Part shown: positions 11,554 through 22,206 of the stretch, piece after piece
Layout of the letters: the number at the start of each line of letters is the position of its first letter
How positions within the stretch are numbered: the stretch's first letter is position 1
From: Rhizopus sp. PT2906
Lineage: Eukaryota; Mucoromycota; Mucoromycetes; Mucorales; Rhizopodaceae
Assembly: GCA_025529335.1 (NCBI GenBank)
Contig: JAMYHX010000083.1
Span: 51,931-115,930 of the forward strand
Direction of reading: 5' to 3'
Length of the DNA: 64,000 bases
Made by a program: the position numbers and the translations under genes
The notes under the pieces: generated by a model
The model's database searches: none
Seen by the model: the letters and a program-made list of their open reading frames with translations, nothing else
Told to the model about the DNA's origin: nothing

Positions 11554-12511
11554 TCACTTGAGAATCTTATTACATGCATCCCCAATTCTGGACGACAATG
11601 TTTCTTCTTCCAAGAGTTCTTCTCTTTTAAGCTTGCTTTTATAAACCGACCAAAGCTGTTCAATGGGATTGAGTTCTGGTGAGTATGCTGGAAGATATAC
11701 GCAGCCGTAGTCACGTTGTTCAATGTATTTCCTAATATCAGCATTCTTATGAATAGGGACGTTGTCCATAACAATGTAACTGCCCTTAAGTTACTCATGC
11801 TGATCTAAAATATCAAGCGTACTTGCAATGAAATTAAAGTAATGTCCAGTGACAGTACCGCCTTTGGTATTTTCAGCAGTTTGGTGCTACCTGTTGTTTT
11901 TCTCTTTTTAGAAGGAATAGGGGCTTTTGGTCTTTTAATTTTGATGTTAACTACACCAAAGGGAGAGGTAGCACCCAAGATAGTGGTTGTTTTAGCTCTA
12001 GTCTTGGGAACAACCACAACTGCACGACTTCCTTTCCTTGACCAGGCAACCGAGCGCTCCATGCTAATATGGAAAGCTACCTTGTCGATAAAAATACAAT
12101 TACTAATGAAATCAAGGTCTGTTTGATTCCACTTTACAACCCAATCATATCTCTCTTGAATTCTTTCTTCACTGTTTTGCTCTACTGAATGGAAGTGCGC
12201 TTTCTTTAGACTGATTCTGCACTTCTCAGTAACAAAGTTGTCGAGGGCAGCTTTTGAAATGGACAGTTGTTAAATTTGCTTGTCAAATCTTCCATCATTT
12301 TCTCCAAAACCAAACTGGGCTTATCATCTATAAGCTCTTTCAAGAATACTTTATGCTCTTTTGTCAAAATAGCTGGTCTTCCTACAGGCCTGCCACTGCC
12401 TTTCTTCCTTTCAATTACTTCTTCCGCATTCTCACATTCGTTTTTGTATCAGCTCTGAGCAGTGCTTTTTTTTGGCATTTTAAGAGCTCTGGCGGCTTCT
12501 CTTACCTTCAT
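11554..12511 (-). pseudogene. Dead Tc1/mariner-like transposase
   Basis: Read on the minus strand from an ATG at 12511, the fragment starts with a helix-turn-helix (KVREAARALKMPK), then a GRPAILTKEHK block, and ends with the DDE domain: GHYFNFIASTLDIL, VMDNVPIHKN with the second catalytic Asp, and YSPELNPIEQLWS with the catalytic Glu. The frame is broken several times: stops after the HTH, a frame jump near 12060, and a stop before the VMDN block. It cannot encode a working transposase. The family matches the truncated copy at 32.1 kb (shared GRxxIL-EEHK region), so both derive from the same Tc1-like group. No convincing terminal inverted repeats were found. Confidence 0.8.
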
Positions 12512-13129
12512 GTTTTTTTTTTTCGTAAATAAGAAAAAAGAAATGAAACTTTTTGTTGTCTTTCAGAAAGAAACAAGTTGTCAGAGGAATAGATGTGCAA
12601 TGTAAATTCTACAATAGATCAAACCTTTTTTTTTAGTTACTCGTATCTAACATTACTATTTTATATATCTATGCTGACAATCCAATTGGCAAGACGGATG
12701 ATCCTGGTCAATTTACAGTTAGTATAAGACCTAACTGGGTCCATCTACAGCAACCGGCAAATGCAATTTATTTTTCGACAAATAGTAACGCTAGTCCCAC
12801 CTTGATCCAGAATATGGTTCAGTAACATCATCCAAGGAAAAGTTTTCTTGACATGTCTCTTTTCTTTCTCTTTTATTGATCACGAGACTTGTAATAAAAT
12901 ACTTTTTAAAAGCATTACTCCCAATTTGTACTGCTTGACTGACCAATGTTTGTAATACATTATTCGCATTTTCGTGAGCAACGATAAATACCCACAAAAT
13001 TTAGTAGTTACAAAATGAAGAATAAATATCCAAGTGGGAACTTAGTAAAATTTGGCAGCAAATGGTTTAAGAATTGGATGTTTATTTTATAATGGAAAAA
13101 AAAAAGCCAAGGCAGAACTATTGTTGTCT
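12512..13129. other. Degraded sequence between two mobile-element relics
   Basis: Nothing coding can be supported. A 68-codon open stretch on the minus strand (12997-12791) has mixed character and no recognisable motif, and is probably more of the decayed retroelement upstream of it. Confidence 0.4.
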
Positions 13130-14045
13130 TGCAGGTCTTGACTGAGGTACAGAACAAACATTTTCTACAATTGATATTGATTGCTTTAATGAGCTTACCA
13201 GATTATCTAAAGCTTCTGGATTATTCTTCAGTTGCCTGATTTTTTCATTTACTTGGCAAGTAAGATACGAATGTTTTGGTCCGCGCTTTCTAATAGCTCA
13301 CGGCAGAGAAGGTCTTGGTTATCATGTGAAGTATCAAGCCTTTCTTGCTAAACAATAGGGGCAGGAGTACGAGGAGAAAAAGGCAGCTTGGTTACGCGGC
13401 TGACCAAAAAATAAATATGCCTATACATCTTTGCTTGATCAGGGCAGCTGCAATTCTTCAGAAAACCTTCCTTGGTATCCATCTCATAGAAGAGGATGCT
13501 TTCAGTGAAGGATCTGCACTGGTAAACATTTTCTTGAGCTGTTCTACCATGGAACAGGCTGCGTCATAATCAATGCAGTATGTTGCTCTTCTCTTCTTTT
13601 CTTCGTTGGCTGTCAAGCGAAACTTACCAAAAACATGCGCAGCGAGAGCGGCCAAGTCTTCGTAGATATCTGTGGCTGCCTTTGCTATGTTGCGGATTCT
13701 TTCAGCATCTTTGTAACGGCTCTGAAAGACTTAGTAAGCATCGATCTGGAATCGTTTGATGTCAGGTGTAAACTCTTTATTGATTGCTTCATTGATCGTC
13801 CAGTCACCTCCTTCGTAGTTGGGAAGATCGCGTATGTATCCCTTGATGTTTGACTGCATCTCAGACATGGAAGTTTCTTCCAGGTCTGTCTGAATGGCTT
13901 CTGGGAGGGTGAGCTGATGGTGTTTTCGTTGTTCTTCTTCGATTCGAAATCGAGCGGCAAATTGTTGGTACAGTTCCTCGATTTGTTCAGGGGAGAGATT
14001 CTGATTTGGTTGTACATTGTGCTCACTTTCCATAATATTGTCCAC
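13130..14045 (-). pseudogene. Decayed gag-like ORF of a retroelement
   Basis: From an ATG at 14045 the minus strand reads 104 codons to a TAA at 13731, then continues in the same frame for about 90 codons (VFQSRYKDAERIRNIA onward) to a second stop near 13458. After frame shifts, further coding-like pieces run to about 13130. The protein is hydrophilic and helical, with an acidic N terminus, a KGYIRDLPNYEGG segment and no enzyme motif. This is the style of ORF1/gag proteins of fungal DIRS- or LTR-type elements, but assignment to either is inference. Its product is clearly interrupted. Confidence 0.5.
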
Positions 14046-14330
14046 GCTGCGCGGTTTGAAAAGGGTTAAAAAGAGATAGTTTATTGTTTTTTGTTTATTT
14101 TATAGATTTTCAAATAAAAAAAAAAAACGCGGCTCGAAGAGCTTATACCACATCCGAAGTCCGACTAAAGTCAACTGGAATTGGGTTAGACACGTCAAGC
14201 AATCACATTCATCTAAATTAGGTTAGGCGAAATCGTCCAAAAAAAGTATCATAAGTCGTCCAAAATTAAAGTAAAAAGTTACCATAAATTTCCTGTTTTT
14301 CTTTTTCTATTTTTGCACTTGTAGCAAACC

Positions 14331-16490
14331 ATGTCTGGACGAAGAAGAACAGTTTCATTAAATAATAGTAGCTCAGAGAATATACAAGTGACAGTTCGTT
14401 GTCGACCGTTGACTTCAAGCGAACAAGTCAACTATTGGACAATAGGTGACTCAACTATAGGATCCAACGACCCACGTCTAAAGAAGCAACATGAGTTTCG
14501 ATTCGGTATTGAATGGATGGAGTCTGTATTATTTATAATCTAAATATAAAATAGACAGAGTATTGTATGGAAGTGATAATGAAGCTCTATATTCAAAGAG
14601 TGTTGAAAATATAGTAAAGTAAGTCAACACAGTCTTTTGGTTACATGCAAAATTTATAAGCCTTTAAAGTCAAGCGATGGAAGGTTATCATGGTAAATAC
14701 GTGTAAACAAAAGGGATACGAATTTTATATGTATATAAAGACAACAATTGTTTAAAATAGCTACTGTATTTGCCTATGGTCAGACTGCCAGTGGTAAAAC
14801 TTATGTAAGATTCAAACCAGAAAAGACATAGAAAGATACTCATTTATTATAATAGACAATGGTAACAACTTTCATATGATCATCAGCGTGTTGTAAGACG
14901 TCTATTTTTTAGATGGGAACTGAGTCACAGCCAGGTGTGATTCCTCGCTCTGTAGATAATGTATTCAAGTTTATTAAAAATGTATGCTCCATTCAATCGA
15001 TGTCCTTGTTTTCTGACTCTCGAATACAATAATAATGATAGGCAGTTACAAAAGAATTCTTGCTTAGAATATCCTATATTGAAATATACAACGAAACGAT
15101 TAAAGATCTGCTCAATCCATCTAATGATAATTTGAAGATTCATGAGGATAGAATAAGGGGTGTCTATGTTACACCGCTAACAGAAGAGGTAGTAACATCT
15201 CCAGAAGATGTCTTCAAGATCATCAGAAAAGGAGAAGGTAAAATATAGAATGTAATCTCGCATGCATCCTAATTTGGGATATGCAGCCAACAGACATATC
15301 AGTGCAACAGATTATAATCTGCATAGCAGCAGAAGTCACACTGTATTCCAAATGATCATTGAGAGTAAAGAAAGAAATAGTACAAGCATAACTATGATGA
15401 ACGGTAGACGAAGAACTTTATCCACAAATAGAAACGGTTTAACAAAGGAACCCATCAAGATATCACAACTTGTAAGAAGAGATGTAGAAATATGTTTAGA
15501 TCTATTAATGATTAAAAACTATATATATACCATAGAACTTAATTGATCTGGCTGGTTCAGAAAAAGCAGCATCCAATGAAGAACGTCGCAAAGAAGGCGC
15601 ATATATTAACAAGAGTCTTTTAACACTCGGTACAGTCATTTCAAAATTAACAGAAAATGGAAAGAGTACGGCACATATTCCCTACCGTGACTCAAAGTTG
15701 ACGCGAATATTACAAACATCCCTAAGTGGGTTAGCTAAAGTAGCAGTTATTTGTACCATTAGTCCTTCTGCTAGTGCCGTAGAAGAATCTATTAATACAT
15801 TAAAATTTGCTTCTAGAGTGAAAAGGATCACGATTCATGCAAAGAATGATGATATTATGGATGATAAGGCGCTCCTCCAAAAGTACAGAGGTGAAATTGC
15901 CGAACTAAAGACAAAACTACAGTCAACGACGGAGGTACTGAGAAAAGAAAAGGAAATGACTCAAACGATGCTTGCGGCTGAGCGAAGAGAGCATGAGGAG
16001 CAGTTACGACAAATGAGGAATGTCCGCACTACGCTGAAAGAGAGGTATTCACTTTTTAACAAGCAAGGAAAAAAAAATCTAATGTCCCGTTTTACCGATC
16101 AGAATTGATCACCTAACCCGTCTCATCCTGACATCGTCATCCGTGGTCAACATAAACACTCTCCATGATATCTCAGCGACAATTGAAAATGATTTACCCA
16201 TATCAACAAACAATGAGCAGACTGCGCTTAGCAGAATATCTGAAGATCATAGAATCATCACTGATCTAAGACAGCAATTAGAAAGAGTCTCATTAGAATC
16301 AAAGGAGAAAGATAAACAAATAGCGCATCTACAAGAAGAACTCAATAAGCAGATGAGTATTAATAAACAGCTAGAGACTGCACTGACTTTGGCTCGTGCT
16401 GAGATAGGCATAACTCAAGGCTTTCCTAACGAACCAAGTGAAATGACAACTGTGCTTAATAAACAGTTTACAACTGTTCAAACAATATGA
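14331..16490 (+). CDS. Kinesin motor protein, kinesin-7 (CENP-E/Kip2)-like
   Basis: Ten exons: 14331-14505, 14555-14618, 14670-14692, 14761-14804, 14856-14861, 14913-14981, 15042-15237, 15287-15471, 15536-16044 and 16103-16490, giving 552 aa. The N-terminal motor domain is complete: VTVRCRPL, FAYGQTASGKTYTMMG (P-loop), NLHSSRSHT (switch I), LIDLAGSEKA (switch II) and YRDSKLTRILQ. The order and the ANRH-SATDYN block are closest to kinesin-7 motors, plus-end-directed microtubule motors used in mitosis or nuclear movement. After the motor come about 230 residues of coiled coil. Exon 5 is only 6 nt (Thr-Met of TYTMMG). A 552-aa length is short for CENP-E but normal for small fungal kinesins. Confidence 0.88.
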
Positions 16491-16915
16491 ATAAACAAAA
16501 GCATTACAATCTTTCCAACAATCCTATGTCGCTGGCCAATATATGATAATTACACTTTTTTTTTCTCTTTATTCCACTTGGTAGCAAGTGGCCCTGAGAG
16601 TTCCAGCATCCTTGTGATATTTAAATAACCATTGATGCATCCTTGTGTAAAGCATTTTTCCAATCGAACGTTCTCCATCTCAATCAAAGAGTGACTTACC
16701 CATATCAAGGGTTGAGTTGTAGATATATATATGCACATAAGGAAATAATAAGGAAGAAGAGAAGAAGACGATTGATTATTTTCTGACATCATTGTAAAAA
16801 TTGACATGATACTTTGTGAGTAATCAAAGCATTGTTATTACTACAGTCATATATGCCTAGATTTCGTACCTTTTTTAATACTTTGAGTTTGAATAAAACA
16901 CTTACTTGTATATAT
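16491..16915. other. Intergenic between kinesin and the Fanzor relic
   Basis: No gene is supported. Because it lies directly 3' of the TnpB-like gene, it is where a guide-RNA scaffold would be expected in an intact OMEGA-type locus, but no structure was identified by eye. Confidence 0.35.
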
Positions 16916-19236
16916 CTAAACCCTGTTGGAGGGAACCGTATTCTCGACGGCGATTTCTCTAAGGAAAACCGAAGGTCTTCCTTTGCCTCTCCAAATCTCG
17001 CAAGAGATATCAAGCATGTTTTTACTTGTGTTTACATCTCTGTTCCACAGTATATTGCAGATTTTGCAATCTAATATACTGCGGGACTTTTTACCATTCG
17101 AGAGCTTCTTTTTTCCAGCCCCTTCTGCTTACAACTGTTGCATAACTAAATAGTTGATAAAACAAAACTGTCATTAAATAACATTGACTTTATCACTCTG
17201 ATTTCATTAGAATACCTTCGGCGTTCGGAACTCATTTATGCCCACCAGGACATTCTTGAACTGCCTTGATCTCCGAAGGAACTCCTTCTGCAAGCAGAAT
17301 CCCCGTGACGCCGCTAACATGGCCCCTGACAGCAACGGTGCCTTAGTTTTTCATGCCATCTCCAAAAACTACCAGAGAAATCGAATTGGAATATTGGAAC
17401 TTACTTTTCCAAGCTACTCTTTCCTTTTCTTCAGCAGATGACCTAATTATATCATTATCAATACCCTTTAAACATTAAACACTATTGCCATAATTACATT
17501 TGATTATTTTCTTGCTTCTTCTTTCTTTTTTCGATGCTTTCGATTCTGCTTTGTTTTGTTGTATTTTTTTCCTCCGTTAATCAGTATATTGGCTATTTCT
17601 GCATTTGACCTTTGTCTGCCTTGGTAATCGTAGAATCGAAATGGTGCTGACCTTTCATCGTAAAAACGAAATAAGCGAGGTACATTGATTAGAGCATATG
17701 TGACATATGCATTTGTCTTTTCCATGTCGACAGTTTTTGCCAAAGAGAAGCCTGTCTTTATTGTTTTTATGTCAGCCCTTAGTTTTAGCTTCCCTATTTG
17801 GCATGTTCTTCTTTTTGCACCATTGTAGCATTGTCTCTCTTTTTCGCTACATCCCCTTGTCTCTAGATTGCCCTCTTCATGCTGTATGGTTGCTGTGAAT
17901 ACATGTGTTCTTCCGGGATCTACAGCACAGGGCTGAAAATGCTCTTGTATCTCTTGGTCAGAAAAGTCTTCCAAACCCAGTTGTGCTGTCGCTTTTTCTT
18001 CTTTTGCCTTTCTTGAAAATACGAAGCATGCACCAAAACCACCTGTTTGAATACAGCAGGTAAATTTATTTTGACTCTCAAGAACTTTGTCCAGGCTTTC
18101 ATAGCCAAACTTCTTGAAGTTAAAAGTCGAATAAAACAAGTTTACGTTGCCTTCGTAAGTGCCATCGCTCTTGTGTTTTGTAATTGCTTGCAACGCTTTT
18201 GCATTTATAGAAATATATCGCCAATGCATAGACGGCGTAGGCATTAATGAAAAGCGTCTGGGCATTTTTGTGTTATCGTCTTTGTGCTCGTTACAAAGTT
18301 TTTCAAGTTCAGATATTATAACAGCCAAAGCAGGCACAAATTTTGTTGGAGAAGCGGCAAGGTTCTTGGCAGTAGGTGGTGTGGAAAGCCTAACTTGTAA
18401 TCCATTACATATAGGAAGTATTTGTGCTATATTCTGGCTTGAAGCATGGTCAAAGTACTGGATAGGCCACTTGGATTCTCCATTTATTAAAATTTGCCAA
18501 CAAAAGTCGTCAGCCAACTTGTACAAAAGCCCTTTGGGCTTATCCTAATTATATACGTAATGAACATCGATGTCGCATCTAGGCATATAAATATATAACT
18601 AAAAACTTACTGGATAAATGATAGCAAGCCTGACAGTCAAGGAATATAAAGCTCTGAAAGTTTTCTACAATGTGGTTTAAATAGGCAGTAGCAAGAACAA
18701 TACAAGCAGCAGACAAAGCATCACTGTAGCCCTTTATAGGATTGTCTTTAAGGGGAAAACACGATCGACTGGTGTTCTGCTTTAAAATCCTCGAAACCAA
18801 GAGCGACACTGTTGGAAATGTAGGCCTTGTTTGTAATCTTTTGGCCCATAATGAGTTGCGAGATAGCATACCAAAAGTTCTGTTGCGTTATAAGAACCAA
18901 ATCAGTGGAATCTTTGTTATTAACAATATACGCGCTGACAAACAGCTGCGTCCGAAAAAGTACATTTCTAATGAAAGCGCTTAATTTGATGATTTTCTCC
19001 GTAAATAATTCCTTGCATTCTGGCCTTATAACAGCTTCAAGATAGACTTTGCGTGTAAAGCGCTCATAATTGCCCCTAATTTCATTTTTCAGCGCTTCAT
19101 CTAGTATTGCCTTGTAATTACTACATTCTTTGGATCTTGCACTTTTATGGCCCGTTTGGCCGCATGATTTGCATATTTGGACTTGATCATTACTTTTACT
19201 GCTACTGGTCTCTTCAAGGCGCTGTTTTTTCCCCAT
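16916..19236 (-). pseudogene. Decayed Fanzor (TnpB-like, RuvC-type RNA-guided nuclease) gene
   Basis: Read on the minus strand from an ATG at 19236. The N terminus has a zinc knuckle (CKSCGQTGHKS), then a long helical region (TRKVYLEAVIRPECKELF, NFWYAISQLIMG). A frame break occurs near 18748 and a probable GTAAGT...TTAG intron near 18610-18548. A 340-codon block follows with RuvC motif I, AVDPGRTHVFTA (Asp codon 17918-17920). After a stop at 17504 the homology continues in pieces: VVFGDGMKN, INEFRTPK (Glu codon 17231-17233), a zinc ribbon CNSCK/CKIC, and RuvC motif III NRDVNTSKNML (Asp codon 17036-17038), ending at 16916. The domain order is that of TnpB/IS605 OrfB and its eukaryotic Fanzor relatives. 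At least two nonsense codons and two or three frame breaks make it non-functional. Assignment is from motif order, not a search. Confidence 0.75.
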
Positions 19237-19573
19237 TCATTTCTCTATCTTTGTTCCGACATCATCTTTTGAGCCAATTTTTCTTTTCTCTGAGTCATTT
19301 TGAATATCATTACATTGAATCTTTTGAAATGAATGTATGTATATGTAGCTTTTGCATTATGGGAGCTCAAGGAAATCAGTTAATTCGTAAGTGTACCATT
19401 TACGAGAAAGGGAAAAGGAGAGTTAGTTAAGTGTTTGGGAAGTGCATCCAATGAAAGAGGAATATATTGGTAATCTGTTGCCAGCAATCATAGTTTATAC
19501 AATAAAAATGTAATTATGTGTAAAACTGAAGCCTGAGTCAGCCAACCCAGACTTCTTATTTATTAACAGCTAT
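19237..19573. other. Spacer between Fanzor start and secreted protein 3' end
   Basis: No gene is supported. It would contain the promoter of the Fanzor relic and the 3' UTR of the secreted protein. No terminal repeat shared with the other side of the Fanzor gene was spotted. Confidence 0.4.
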
Positions 19574-19969
19574 TTAATGATAGATGGGGCCAACTTCACA
19601 TCCACCGTCGACAATGACGCCACTGGCAGTTTTGGGATTTGTGCAGCTCTTGATTTCGGCATAGGCAACCTTTCCAGGAGTATAAACACCAAGGATATGA
19701 CTGTCTTTATTAATGTTGATGCGACAGTTTCCGTTGATCTTGGTGCTGTAACCAGAGCCAAAGCGAATCGAGTTACAAGGATTAGCCCATTCAACATTTC
19801 CGCTGCATCCATCAACATCATTAACCATGACCTTACAGTAGGGTATAGGACAAACGTTGCGTCCACAGGCTATTCCACGACTGTAAGTTCTCATGCTGAT
19901 AGAACCTGCATTTACTTGAGTGATAATAAAGGTAACGCATACTAAAAGCAAAAACCAAGAGGATTTCAT
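19574..19969 (-). CDS. Small secreted cysteine-rich protein
   Basis: A single-exon gene of 131 aa. Residues 1-21 are a clear signal peptide (Lys-Ser then WFLLLVCVTFIITQ, cleavage near VNA-GS). The mature part holds eight Cys, several in tight spacing (CGRNVCPIPYC), and ends VDGGCEVGPIYH. Small size, secretion and many Cys suggest an extracellular disulfide-stabilised protein, such as an effector-like or antimicrobial-type factor. No family could be named. It stands alone between the decayed Fanzor and Ty3-like debris. The ATG at 19969 is the only one that gives the signal peptide. Confidence 0.7.
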   Translation of the reverse strand: MKSSWFLLLVCVTFIITQVNAGSISMRTYSRGIACGRNVCPIPYCKVMVNDVDGCSGNVEWANPCNSIRFGSGYSTKINGNCRININKDSHILGVYTPGKVAYAEIKSCTNPKTASGVIVDGGCEVGPIYH

Positions 19970-20334
19970 GTTTGAGATAATTGTTTTGATATAATGAAAT
20001 GTTGATTCGATCTTTAGTATTTATATTAAATGATCCACTGGCTTTTGAATATTCAATGTAACATTCATGTAATTATTCAAGAATTCCTAGAACGTTAACA
20101 AGTAGTGCTCTTGGTGGTACTTGTCCTGCTTGCGCAGATCTTACTTTTCATTAAATTTCGAAATTACCAGGGAAACATAAATATTATTTCCTTTTTTGGG
20201 CGGAGCGAGTAAATGTGTAACAGATTGTAATTATTCTTGCATGACTACTACTCAGCTTTCCTGAATAAGAATTTTATACAAGAGAAGCAAAGCTCATCCT
20301 TTTCCATTGAACTTCTCGAGTAGAGTAAAAACAT

Positions 20335-21081
20335 GAATAATAACCAAGCGCTATTCAGCCCTGACGAACCTAATCTTTGAACGATGTATATGGTTGTACA
20401 GTCACAAATAGTCCTTCGACTACAATACGAGCAGAACTATCAAGTACTTCGTCAAGAGCTTATTCGTGAGTGGCAAGCAAAGATAGAGCTGTAGGTTCGA
20501 GAACACGAAGGATTGAGGCTCCGTTTTACTAAAACTTTCGAGAAGCAGCAATATGTTGTGTTTGAAGAACGTGCTCAGAGGATGCGACAACATCTGCAAG
20601 AGGCTAACCAAGAATCGAGTCAGAAAAGCGCAGCGGTGAGACAAGAGACGCGCTTGACTGTGAAAGCTGCTCGATTTAACGATGAAAACAATATCAAAAA
20701 TCTTACAACAACGGTTCCTTAATGACAGAACCTGTTAACCCAAAGACAGGACGCCATGGTAAAACTAAATGAAACTGTCCTTCAGTAACAAAATGAGGTT
20801 ACCTCACACAAGGCTTGCGCCGCTGGTCATCAGTCAGATTATCAAGCCTTTAAATAATGGCCTAAAATACGATTAGAATCGTTGTATGTTGCTTTCACCA
20901 CTGAATCTCGTGTGTTGCCCTTTATGTATATATCGTTCGTTCGCAAGGCCACAGTATCTAGTGATTTGTCAGTGACCAGTGAGCAGGCTAACTCTACAGT
21001 CGCTCAATATGCTGCACAAAGGGAGTCCGTTCGTCCGGTTCATGTCCATATTTTACAGTCTACTGTTCAGAATGGATGACG
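20335..21081 (+). pseudogene. Decayed retroelement sequence upstream of the RT fragment
   Basis: Pieces of open frame with helical, Gln/Glu/Arg-rich composition (for example QQYVVFEERAQRMRQHL near 20540) are broken by several stops. Position directly 5' of a reverse-transcriptase fragment suggests the gag or spacer region of the same Ty3-like element, but no gag motif such as a CCHC knuckle is visible. Confidence 0.3.
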
Positions 21082-21141
21082 TAATGGACAAGTTACATGG
21101 AGCTGTTTAGTTTTTGAAACTTAACCTTTGTTTGGTTACTA

Positions 21142-21406
21142 GTAGATCCCTATCAAGGAGCCTGATAAATATAAGATAGCGTTTGATACAGAGCCAGGTC
21201 TGTATGAGTATAGTGTCTTATTTTTCGGATTAACTAACGCTCCAACAACATTTTCCTGTTTTATGACGCGCATTCTGGAGAAAGCTTTGCTGTTTACCAC
21301 TGTGCGCTTGGGTGATATACTCATTTTCGGCACAACGGAAAACCAACACAGGCAACACCTTGATCAGGTTCTCAACATCCATAGATTCCCTACCCAAGTA
21401 AAGTTC
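21142..21406 (+). pseudogene. Ty3/gypsy-type reverse transcriptase fragment
   Basis: An open stretch of about 85 codons carries RT landmarks: KIAFDTEPGLYEYSVLFFGL then TNAPTTFSCFM, followed by the catalytic region. The usual YxDD signature reads RLGD here, so one catalytic Asp position is lost. ENQHRQHLDQVL matches the segment after the catalytic loop. RNase H and integrase are absent. This is a truncated, dead copy. Confidence 0.7.
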
Positions 21407-22206
21407 GCATGCGTCTTATTTTAATAATATTCAATTCTGTTTAATAAAGAAGCTAATGCGCATGTCATTGGCTTATTTGACCATTTCAATCTATAAAATA
21501 AAGCAAAATACAATGACGCTGGAAAAGCGCTGATGAGCAGATTGGCGCAAGAACATTGAACATTGAGCAACAGAAGCACTTGCAAAAATTTCTTTTTGGG
21601 TACAACTCTCGAGGATCTATAAGAAATCTTCAATTATCTTCGATTATCTCTTCGATTACGTGACTCCTTCTTGGGTAGGGATTACACGATCCTGATCTAA
21701 TAGATACCCATTGCTTTCAATCAACTTACTGTTTCTGGAAAGATAATTCTGTCCAATAGTCCCCCTTGAAATCAAAGATTGTTTTGATGGTTTGAAGGAG
21801 ATTAGCATCTCTTTCCTACATCATCAAGATAGAAAATAATTGTGATATTTATGTGTGCATGATCATAATTGCAGTGAATAACCCTCGATTTTTTGTCCAA
21901 AAACACGAAAATCAAGTTAAAACTACCAATTTTGGTCGAGGAAGGAAGAGAATGAACGAAAAGGCAAGGGCTCACAACTAAGTAACAAAAGGAAACAAGC
22001 CAGACTTGATTCCACCTTGCTTATCACTGAGGATACTTACATTACAGATAAGTTATTGAAAAACTATTTAATCATTCACAAATCATCTCGGCACTTGGTC
22101 TACAAAAGACTTTAAAAATGGTATATTGTTTGATAAAAATAGAAATGGTTTTCATACCCCGTCGGCTTTATTTTTCCTTTTTTCCTGGTTTCCTTTTTAT
22201 TTTCAA
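21407..22206. other. Intergenic, probably retroelement remains
   Basis: No gene is supported. Near-identical 14-bp arms (ATTCCCTACCCAAG at 21385-21398 and its complement at 21670-21683) form an inverted repeat about 285 bp across. The right part should contain the promoter of the beta-trefoil gene. Confidence 0.4.

Noticed and set aside
11313..12610. Terminal inverted repeats of the Tc1-like relic
   Set aside because: The shared ATAGATGT near both ends is in direct orientation and only 8 bp long, so it does not qualify as an inverted repeat.
16550..16807. 85-codon minus-strand ORF downstream of the kinesin
   Set aside because: No motif, mixed composition and low complexity; it looks like chance open frame.
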